Shown piece after piece: positions 59,201-64,000 of a stretch of DNA of 64,000 bases. This stretch comes from Tolypocladium sp. Sup5 PDA-1 (lineage: Eukaryota > Ascomycota > Sordariomycetes > Hypocreales > Ophiocordycipitaceae), in NCBI GenBank assembly GCA_000750105.3, contig JPHH03000075.1, forward strand, positions 1 to 64,000. The letters are read 5' to 3'. The position numbers and the translations under genes were made by a program. The stretch's first letter is position 1. Each line of letters starts with the position of its first letter. The notes under the pieces were generated by a model. It was not told the DNA's origin, ran no database searches, and saw only the letters and a program-made list of their open reading frames with translations.

Positions 59201-62200
59201 CAAGCAGCCGGCTTCGTACATTGCAAAGTACGTATACAACCTTCCTGCCCACGTGGATCCTTCACGGTTCAAGGCTGCATGGGAGCGCACTGTCGAGAAG
59301 TGTGCCAACCTGCGAACTCGGATCGTGCCTGTTGCCGGCGAAGCGGTCCAGGTGCTTATTGGAAACGATGCAAAGTGGGAGTCCAGCCAAGGACACAACC
59401 TACGCAATTTCATGGACTTGGTCAAGGAGCTCCAGATGGGCCACGGCTCACGACTATGCCGCTATGCTATGGTGGAAGACGGGGGTAACAACCACTTTGT
59501 GCTAGTCATTCACCACGCCGTCTTCGATGGCTGGACTCATGGTCTAGTTAACAATACCCTCTACGCCGAGTTCATGGGCACTGCCGTCACGGAAATTAAG
59601 CCATTTGCAGGCTTCATCAAGTACGCCAAGAAGATTGATACGGAAGGCGCCCGTGAGTTCTGGTCTTCTCAACTTGAGCATGCCACCAAAGCTACATTCC
59701 CTCCAGCTGGAAACCAGTCCCGCACCTCCACCCGGCTTATGTCTACAAATATCGACTTTGCGGATCTTGAAGACTCATCCCTAACTCAAGCCACGATTGT
59801 TCGTGCCGCTTGGGCAATTGTTCTTGCGCGCTACTGCGATTCAAACGACATTTGCTTTGGTACAACTGTTTCCGGTCGCAATGCTCCTGTTTCTGGCCTG
59901 GAAACAATGGCCGGCCCAATGGTGGCTACTGTTCCGGTCCGAGTGGCGCTTGATCGCGAGAAGTCAATCTCGAGCTTCCTTGGCGATATCCAGAGCCAAG
60001 CGGCCGCAATGATTCCATACGAGCAGTACGGTATGCAGAACATCATCAGACTCAGCCCCGAAGCCAAAGAAGCTTGTGATTTCTCCAGCTTGCTCGTTAT
60101 TCAGCCAAGCGCACGTGGCGGCGCAACCATCGACCACATTGAGCAAAACCTGATGGTCTCTGGCAATGGCGACAACTATGAAGCAGATGAGGCTATGGAG
60201 GGTTACTACACATACCCACTCGTTCTCCAGGCCCAGATGGGCGAGGATTACATCAATTTGCTTCTCATCTACAACTCTTCGGTTGTGAGTGAGCCGCAAA
60301 TGTCCGCCCTGACAACTCACTTCAGCCACGTTGTGCAGCAACTTCTTGGCGACACGAAACAGCCTCTCAGCAAGATCTCCCTAACTGGCCCTTGGGATAT
60401 GCAACAGGCACTTGAGTGGACCCCTCAAGATCATCCTGTGCTGCGCGAATGCGTGCACGATCTCATATCAGCCCAGGCTAGGCGCTCCCCTAACCACCAG
60501 GCTGTCTACTCCTCTGACGGCAGCCTATCTTATGCGGAGCTTGACATTGCGTCTGACCGATTTGCCAACCACCTCGCTAGCCTTGGGGTTAGGCCCGAAA
60601 CCATGGTCCCCATGTGCCTCGAGAAGTCAATCTGGACGATTGTGGCCATGATCGGTATCATGAAATCTGGTGGCGTCTTCATTCCACTTGACCCATCTCA
60701 TCCATACAGTCGTCGCCAGGGCTTCGTCAAAGAGGCGGGAACATCACTGATGGTCGTCTCCCCAACAACCGCTGCCTCCTGTGAGGACATGGTTCAAACT
60801 GTCGTCGAGCTTTCTGCTGGCCTCATCTCGGAAATACCGAATGCTCTGTCACAGTCCAGGATCCGTCCAGCTCCTAGCAATGCGGCTTACGTTCTCTTCA
60901 CCTCTGGCTCTACCGGCAAGCCAAAGGCCATAGTCGTGGACCACTCTGCGTTGTCCTCCAGTATCATTGGATATGATCGGGCATATCACTTGGAGCCCAA
61001 GGATCGTGTGCTACAATTCTCAAACTATGTCTTTGATGTTAGTTTGAGTGAGATTTTAGAGACTTTGGTCTTTGGAGGGACTGTGTGTGTTCCTTCAGAG
61101 AATGAACGCATCGAAGACTTGGCCAGCTTCATTGCAAAGGCCAATATCAATGTGGCGATGTTGACCTCGTCGTTCTTGCGGACCTTGAACCCGAATGACG
61201 TCCCTACTCTGGATATGTTATTGCTTGTCGGAGAGCCGCCGACTCGAGACATTATTCAAACATGGTTCCAGCGGGCCAAGATCATCAACGCATATGGTCC
61301 ATCGGAAGCGTCCATTTTCTGTGCTTCACACCACTATAAGTCTCCTGATGAGAGCCCTACCACTGTCGGACGTGGATTTAGTGGTGCCTGCTGGATCGTG
61401 GAGCCTGATGACCCGAACCTGCTGGCCCCGATCGGCTGCGTTGGTGAAATCCTGCTTCAGAGGCACATGGCTCGTGGATACCTCAACAACGGAGAGTGGA
61501 GTCAGCGAGTGTTCATCAAGAACATCTCTTGGCTTCCGACTACATGTGACGACACAAGGAAGTTCCATAAGACCGGCGACTTAGCTAGATACCACTTTGA
61601 CGGCACGATCGAATACCTTGGCCGACGGGACACACAGGTCAAGGTTCGCGGATACCGTATTGAGCTGGGCGAGATCGAGTATACCATCAAAAAGCTCCTC
61701 GCAAGCCTGGAAGACGTCGCTGTTGACGTTATCGAGAAAGACTCTCGCCAGTCATTGGTCGCATTCATGTCGTTCAATGTCATTGATGCCAGCGAAAGTG
61801 ACATACTGTCCGCCATGTCGGAAGCCGTGAGCGACACACTTTCCGATCTCAAAGATGGTCTAAGCGCCACACTCCCAGGCTACATGGTCCCCAATATGTT
61901 CTTGCCTCTCACTCGCATGCCACGCCTCACTTCCATGAAGGTTGACAGATTGCGACTGAGAGCTTTAGCACGAAGTCTGTCGCCCGAGGACCAGGCGGTG
62001 TACTCGTTGGCCAATAAGGACAAGATAATACCCACAACGGATTCAGAGTTGAGGCTGCGAGCACTCTGGTCTCAGGTTATTGGCTGTAGCCCGAGAGATA
62101 TTGGCAAAACCGACAGCTTCCTCCAGGTTGGAGGAGACTCTATCCGCGCCATTCAGCTTGCTGCCCTGGCCCAAGACAAGGGCTTCAACCTGTCTGTGGC

Positions 62201-64000
62201 GACCATCTTCCAGAACCCTACTTTGGATACCATGGCTGTCATTGCAACCGAGGACCAAGTTCAGACTGTCTACGACGCTGAGCCCTTTACGTTGATTCCG
62301 ACAGATGGCATCGAGTCTCTAAAGTCTTCCATACAGTCACAGTGCGTGCTGCCTGACGCAGCTGTCATTGAGGATGTGTATCCTTGCACCCCTCTCCAGG
62401 GTGCTTTGATGGCACTCTCAATTAAGCAGCCCGGGTCCTACATATCGCAGTTTGTCTTCCGTATTCCGAGAAACATTGAAACAGCCCGTTTCAAGACAGC
62501 TTGGGAGACCACCATTGAGCGCTGTGGAAACCTTCGCACACGCATCGTGGCCACCGATGGCTCTTATCAGCAGGCCGTTATCAAGAACGAACCCGAATGG
62601 GAAAAAACAGCCAGCATGGATCTAGGAACGGTACTGTCGTCTTACGAAGGCGTTCAAATGGCTGCTGGATCTCGTCTTTGCCGCTATGCTCTCGTTGAAG
62701 AGGTTGACGGCGAGCGCTATTTCGTTTGGGTCATGCATCATGCTATATTCGACGGCTGGTCGAATGCTCTGATCCTGGGCACCCTTTACAAGACATACCA
62801 CGGTAGACCTGCGCAGTCGCTGAAGCCATACAGCAGCTTCATTAACTACACGCTTCAGGTCGACTCCGAAGCCGCTGAATCGTTTTGGAGGGCTCAACTA
62901 CAGAATGCCCAGAAGGCGGCATTCCCTCGAACCAACGTGGCGAAGTCGAAGGCTGCTAGCCGGGTCATGCGCAGGTCCCTTGACTTCTCCAACCTACGCA
63001 AGACATCCGTCACGAAGGCCTCAATCATGAGAGCCACTTGGGCCATTATCCTTGCGCGATACTGTGATACCAAAGACGTCTGCTTTGGTTCGACCGTTTC
63101 GGGCCGCAACGCGCCATGCCCTGGATTGGCCGAGATGACTGGCCCAACAATTGCCACGGTCCCGGTTCGCGTTATCATGGACATGCAGCAGCCAGTTGTG
63201 GACTTCCTCCAGCAAATCCAAGACCAGACTACCGCTACAACGCCTTATGAGCAATTCGGTCTGCAAAATATTGCCCAGCTGAGCCGAGATGCGAAGGCTG
63301 CTTGCGGGTTCTCCAGTCTGCTGGTGATACAGCCAGTCGCTGATCAAGACGCTGCGCCAGAGGATCTTGTTCTTGCTCCTACTTCTCAGAATAGCCGGCT
63401 CGATGGAGCCGGCGAATTCTTCAACTATCCTCTTGTCCTGGAGGGCAAGATCTCGCCTACTTCGGTTGAGCTGGTCGTGACCTACCACTCCAATGCCCTC
63501 AGCGATCGTCAGGTTGAGGCTCTGTCGGAGCAATTTAGCCATGTTGCACAGCAACTAATCAAGCAAGATAACTCTGCGTTACTTGGCAACGTTTTTGTTG
63601 CTGGACCATGGGACTTGCAGACTGCCACGGGCTGGAACACTCTGGAGCCCATGGTTGTCAATGCCTGCCTCCATGACGTGGTTTCTGAGCAGGCCTGGCG
63701 ATTGCAGACCAAGGAGGCCATCTTCACGACTGAATGCAGCATGACTTATGCCGAACTTGGTCGCTTGACAGACCAGATCGCCAGGCATCTCTTCGACCTT
63801 GGAGTCAGGCCCGAAACAAAGGTCCCGTTCTGCATTGAGAAGTCCTACTGGGCGATCCTCGCTATGGTCGGCATCATGAAGGCTGGCGGCGTATTTATTC
63901 CGCTCGACGCGTCTCATCCAGTCAATCGCAGAGAGGTCCTCATTGAGGAAGTTGGTGCCAGGTTCCTCATCGTCTCCCCTACCACGGCTGGATCCTGCAA
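47229..64000 (+). CDS. Second giant NRPS, starts with an A domain: (A-T-C)x5-A..., runs off the window
   Basis: Extends the chain made by the first NRPS. The ATG at 47229 opens a frame with no stop or visible intron to the window end (5,590 codons). The first residues, MSAFQTQEDPPNESIDNLFF, lead straight into WDLEQQAQWNIEEP. That is the linker which in internal modules joins a C domain to its A domain; no C domain precedes it. LFTSGSTG-type boxes lie near 47820, 51100, 54365, 57645 and 60895, and a sixth A domain starts near 63660. GGDS carriers lie near 49095, 52360, 55620, 58900 and 62130. HHxxxDG motifs lie near 49710, 52965, 56225, 59510 and 62740, all intact. No epimerase or methyltransferase is seen. 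The true C-terminus and release domain are outside the window. It may need the terminal C domain of the first NRPS for its first condensation. Confidence 0.93.
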   Translation, partial: MSAFQTQEDPPNESIDNLFFAGDWDLEQQAQWNIEEPKIIDSCVHELVEEQARLRPQAPAINAWDGNFTYHELNEAANRLAHHLVSRHQVRPEDLVLACFGKSAWFYVSILAINKAGGAWVPLDPSHPPNRRKQIVSQTGSKLLLTSPDNAALCDGLASIVQVSPSLDAKLLRESGAETSRQAPACQVKPHNAVYVLFTSGSTGTPKGLVMEHGAVCTSQTAIIERLGITPAVRMLQFAAYVFDLSIGEIIAPLISGACLCVPSEHVRMNSIKEFINDYDVSWAFMTPSFARTLSPTDIPGLELLLLAGEAVGRDIFETWFGNVRLINGWGPAETCVFSTLHEWESEDESPLTVGRPVGGCCWIVDPDDPAQLVPFGTLGEVVIQGPTLLREYLSDPERTRATTVGGDDLPQWASKRDEPRWQRFYKSGDLCMHNPDGTIEFSSRKDTQVKVRGQRVELGEVEHHIRTALPDVIQVVVDAYETNTSTSLISFLCFTQDTRTAGVNPDADGEGMFLSLNDKLKDQMTALGGKLSLSLPRYEVPSIFIPCSYMPFNTSGKLDRKLLRARAAGLSREQLEQYSLRESETRPPETVMETRLQQLWAEILNIPSESIGRDSSFLRIGGDSLAAIHLATAARGEGMTLTVKDIFDDPRLIAVAAKAQETEATGPIMDDIERFSLLEERIKELVLSDATRELCELEEAAVIEDAFPCTKLQEGLMAMAVKEPGSYIAKNSHKLSSDTNIKRFKAAWERTVDQCTNLRTRILNLEGKSVQVLVKEKVQWEPTEAHDLKYYIASTYDVKMAYGSPLCRAAIVEEASGSKYFVWLVHHAVFDGWSVALMMDALNRAYDGAQPALMQPYAGFVKYTTEIDDAVAGDYWRNQLQDARRSLFPPVSRTPSENTTRMMRTRTDFPRSTDTSITKASILRAAWAVVLARHCDTEDICFGTTLSGRNAPVAGLEAMPGPAVATVPIRVRLDREKSVSGFLQDIQAQSSDMVPFEQFGMRNISSLSHDAREACNFSTLLVIQPMLMFSGENSRESILQAVEPEKTIEVESMQNYYTYPLVMDCLVYDDFIEFVFTYHANVLGEIQIEAISRQFNHVVQQLLEQGETALKDISVATPWDYRQALMWNKDKHNVLRACVHDLVSKQAAEDPNHEAIFSSEGTMSYGELDHASTLLGNYLSRLGVKPEVMVLMCFEKSKWAIVAMLGILKAGGVFIPSDPSHPAARRQTLVKESNAKLIVTSPSMTVSCENMGPEIVKLSASLISDLSKLNDDAVQAAIRPTPSNAAYVLFTSGSTGKPKAIVVDHSALSSSIMGYGRAYQLSRSSRVLQFSNYVFDVSLSEILETLVFGGTVCVPSESERMENLSVFATRAGVTCAMLTSSFLRTIIPADLPTLDLLLLVGEPPTRDVLQTWHGHVKVINAYGPSEASIFCTSHLYQTKDESPTTVGRAFSGACWIVEPENHNHLSPIGCVGEILLQRHMARGYLNDDERTKSSFIHGVSFLPMAAAGDTRKFYKTGDLARFHADGTMEYLGRRDTQVKVRGYRIELGEIEYNIQRSLANVEHVAVDVIRTDSREVLAAFMSFHHQADDGRPVKAVATASPLCDMSDSLQASLTHLESDLRAALPGYMVPSLFLPLTTMPFITSMKMDRQKLRALALGLSTDEAATCSLSNREWVAPATEMELKLRSLWAEVLHVDEEEIGKHDSFLEMGGDSITAIQFVNAAQKHQIILTVAQIFEDPRLSHLAVAAVVGQTDASFTTEPFGLVRPSDVEYISDLVRRECRLSSDQQIDDVYPCTPLQEGLMALTVKQPGSYIAKSVFKLSRPVSIERFKESWEKAVTMCTNLRTRIVLANGLPMQAVISGGLNWEATDGLSVRDMVSAPEMNKMTYGTPLCRFGVVEEVNGSNYFVWVQHHSIFDGWTSRLVLGLLYSVYFDADLPTLQPYSNFIKYTSSIDTEAGNAYWRKELREARRSPYPPSCRLPDQSIKNNTRVLKHSIDFVRTHDSSITKASILRAAWAITLSQYADSDDVVFGATVAGRNAPVPELTDMPGPVIATVPVRVRLDRRKPLYRFLRDIQMQASNMVAYEQLGMQNISKLGPEAKEACDFSTLLVIQPGQKAVSEDSVGTVLVAAEAEKYNAEAAMEGHFNYPLVIECGIFDETVELRITYRSDILNDLQAEAVSHHLDHVVQQLLDEGNKTVEEVSVSGPWDFQKAMKWNDGRLERIDACAHDLVSRMAASTPQHQALYSTEVSMTYEELDRVTNSLAHYLARLGVRPESMVPFCFEKSIWAIVAMLGINKAGGVFIPLDPAHPIKRRNEIVDEIGANIMLVSPANLASCETLVPNVIELSASTLEQICKLHSSSAQLQVKPSPSNAAYILFTSGSTGKPKGVLIEHASLCSSATGHGKAYGLDSSSRVFQFSSYAFDVSLGEIFTTLIFGGTVCVPNDTERLQDTATFITAADINVAMLTSTFLRTLNPNHVPCIKTMIIGGEPPAQDSLQAWVGRARLINGYGPAEATIYCSTYTYSDPNESPTNIGFGANNALWVVKADDYRKLTPIGCIGELLVEGHTLARGYVNNKTLTDDVFIKSVPWLKRPPISHQTRFCRTGDLVRYNPDGTLIYLGRRDTQVKVRGQRIELAEIEYAIKTLLPNVKQAAADMINVENRGQLGAFLSFNECEMQRNSADKTSTFLAMDEALRASFNKLTKDLKTILPSYMIPSLFIPLRYMPLITSMKLDRKKLRTILDNISKEELSAFSLASQEKIAPTTEMEFKLRDLWAQILRIDSETIGKTDTFLEVGGDSISAIRLVSLAQQHGIGLAVANIFENSGLDHMAMSATAVVKDDDIIELFSIMESTKLDVVLAQVRDDCGLSSTEEIEDIYPCAPLQEGLMALAVKQPGSYVAKYIYRLSCNTDVARFKAAWEKTIAACGNLRTRIILADGVSIQALMKDEPAWDNVEDMNIRSYMEMVHNLEMGYGSRLSRYALARDDHGNMHFSWTMHHAIFDGWSMQLVYEHLLRTYHEIDVPKLRPYAGFVKYIADLDHDASQSYWLKQLDGARRATFPPARPVGQNKPENITRLMKKVVSLPRSVDASITKATVLRAAWAVVLARYCDTDDICFGATMSGRNAPVPGLADMPGPMIATIPVRIRLNPDKAVPEFLRDIQLQASEMVAHEQYGLTSIAKIGDDVKDACDFTSLVVVQPAMKITSGDDGDDAFKALFAAGGADHYGAENSVQNYFNYPLVVQMFLGNDSVELLLAYDTDILEESQLEALANHFDHVVQQLLSQSQETVGKVSVSSTWDFEQAMRSNFEEPEVIESCVHQLIEKQTERRPDAPAVVAWDGEFSYRQFNQAANRLAHHLVDGFGVQPDDLVHVCFEKSAWFFVSIFAINKAGAAWVPFDPSHPVQRLQEITSKTQSKLVLTSRMHAAMCSELLGTVLQVTRELDNELAKDIELSRQGPVVNVGPRHAVYVLFTSGSTGTPKGFIMEHGSVCTSQTAIIKRMRLTSDVRMLQFASYVFDMSIGEILPTLISGACVCVPSDETRMNSLREYIRDMAINSSWMTPAFARTLRPEEIPSLKLLVLAGEVVGQDILDTWVGKVRLINGWGPAETCVVSTIKEFQSTEESSLVVGKPVGGYCWIVDPDDPHQLAPTGCLGEVVIQSPTLLREYLADPELTQAITIPSPNWAPKSDSSHWKRFYKSGDLCFYNAKGEIVFSSRKDTQVKIRGLRVELSEVEHHVRRNLPDARQVAVDVFQAHGRSHLVAYFSSTKDTHSTSCGAADEGIFLPLEEDMQRHLSNMTSQLSVALPRYMIPTIFIPCRYMPSITSTKLDRKTLKALTSAINREDLAKYSLVGSSKRAPETAMEVRMQSLWSEILKVSVESIGRDDNFLRVGGDSIAAIRLVTLAQQSGIAITVKDIFEDPRLLALAEKAVATDGPVGSDMQVEEFSLLEESRREEVLGQAMRDRLALLDGQYVEDAYPATRLQEGLMALAVKQPASYIAKYVYNLPAHVDPSRFKAAWERTVEKCANLRTRIVPVAGEAVQVLIGNDAKWESSQGHNLRNFMDLVKELQMGHGSRLCRYAMVEDGGNNHFVLVIHHAVFDGWTHGLVNNTLYAEFMGTAVTEIKPFAGFIKYAKKIDTEGAREFWSSQLEHATKATFPPAGNQSRTSTRLMSTNIDFADLEDSSLTQATIVRAAWAIVLARYCDSNDICFGTTVSGRNAPVSGLETMAGPMVATVPVRVALDREKSISSFLGDIQSQAAAMIPYEQYGMQNIIRLSPEAKEACDFSSLLVIQPSARGGATIDHIEQNLMVSGNGDNYEADEAMEGYYTYPLVLQAQMGEDYINLLLIYNSSVVSEPQMSALTTHFSHVVQQLLGDTKQPLSKISLTGPWDMQQALEWTPQDHPVLRECVHDLISAQARRSPNHQAVYSSDGSLSYAELDIASDRFANHLASLGVRPETMVPMCLEKSIWTIVAMIGIMKSGGVFIPLDPSHPYSRRQGFVKEAGTSLMVVSPTTAASCEDMVQTVVELSAGLISEIPNALSQSRIRPAPSNAAYVLFTSGSTGKPKAIVVDHSALSSSIIGYDRAYHLEPKDRVLQFSNYVFDVSLSEILETLVFGGTVCVPSENERIEDLASFIAKANINVAMLTSSFLRTLNPNDVPTLDMLLLVGEPPTRDIIQTWFQRAKIINAYGPSEASIFCASHHYKSPDESPTTVGRGFSGACWIVEPDDPNLLAPIGCVGEILLQRHMARGYLNNGEWSQRVFIKNISWLPTTCDDTRKFHKTGDLARYHFDGTIEYLGRRDTQVKVRGYRIELGEIEYTIKKLLASLEDVAVDVIEKDSRQSLVAFMSFNVIDASESDILSAMSEAVSDTLSDLKDGLSATLPGYMVPNMFLPLTRMPRLTSMKVDRLRLRALARSLSPEDQAVYSLANKDKIIPTTDSELRLRALWSQVIGCSPRDIGKTDSFLQVGGDSIRAIQLAALAQDKGFNLSVATIFQNPTLDTMAVIATEDQVQTVYDAEPFTLIPTDGIESLKSSIQSQCVLPDAAVIEDVYPCTPLQGALMALSIKQPGSYISQFVFRIPRNIETARFKTAWETTIERCGNLRTRIVATDGSYQQAVIKNEPEWEKTASMDLGTVLSSYEGVQMAAGSRLCRYALVEEVDGERYFVWVMHHAIFDGWSNALILGTLYKTYHGRPAQSLKPYSSFINYTLQVDSEAAESFWRAQLQNAQKAAFPRTNVAKSKAASRVMRRSLDFSNLRKTSVTKASIMRATWAIILARYCDTKDVCFGSTVSGRNAPCPGLAEMTGPTIATVPVRVIMDMQQPVVDFLQQIQDQTTATTPYEQFGLQNIAQLSRDAKAACGFSSLLVIQPVADQDAAPEDLVLAPTSQNSRLDGAGEFFNYPLVLEGKISPTSVELVVTYHSNALSDRQVEALSEQFSHVAQQLIKQDNSALLGNVFVAGPWDLQTATGWNTLEPMVVNACLHDVVSEQAWRLQTKEAIFTTECSMTYAELGRLTDQIARHLFDLGVRPETKVPFCIEKSYWAILAMVGIMKAGGVFIPLDASHPVNRREVLIEEVGARFLIVSPTTAGSC

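Noticed and set aside
6675..64000. Assignment of the product as efrapeptin or another named peptide
   Set aside because: The order of A-domain groups (Aib-like at 1, 3, 8, 9) does not fit efrapeptin, which has pipecolic acid at 1, 3 and 11, and the second gene is incomplete.
1..64000. tRNA, rRNA or CRISPR features
   Set aside because: No tRNA-like or rRNA segment and no regularly spaced short repeats were noticed by eye; a tRNA scan could not be run.

Overview
The window comes from a filamentous ascomycete, probably of Sordariomycetes/Hypocreales type. The evidence is short (47-74 bp) GT-AG introns, giant fungal nonribosomal peptide synthetases (NRPSs), a fungal ABCC transporter, and transposon relics that have lost almost all CpA and TpG dinucleotides, which is the mark of repeat-induced point mutation (RIP).

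Layout. (1) 1-6341 is a transposon graveyard: a Ty3/gypsy integrase-chromodomain relic on +, a coiled-coil ORF relic on -, and a Tad1-like LINE on - (gag/zinc knuckle, AP endonuclease, reverse transcriptase). (2) 6675-37104 (-) is a four-exon gene for a 10,085-residue synthetase: KS-AT-carrier, then eight C-A-T modules, then a lone terminal C domain. (3) 39004-39690 (-) is a small unknown gene with a possible N-myristoylation site. (4) 40895-46037 (+) is a 14-exon ABCC transporter of 1,469 residues. (5) 47229 to beyond 64000 (+) is a second intron-free NRPS gene that begins directly with an adenylation domain and carries five A-T-C units plus the start of a sixth A domain.

The KS-AT-carrier loading region, the repeated C-A-T modules and the lack of epimerase domains match peptaibol synthetases of the Tex1 type. 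The two NRPS genes look like halves of one assembly line. The first protein stops at the end of a C domain, and the second starts in the C-to-A linker and supplies the missing A-T. Together they hold at least 14 adenylation domains, so the predicted product is an N-acylated peptide of 14 or more residues. The transporter between the two genes is a plausible exporter or self-resistance pump.

The most unusual points are the split module, a loading ketosynthase that has lost its catalytic Cys (now His) and the segment carrying both catalytic His motifs, identical predicted specificity at modules 10 and 13, and non-consensus residues in both ATP-binding domains of the transporter. The 3' end of the second NRPS gene lies outside the window, so how the chain is released cannot be seen.
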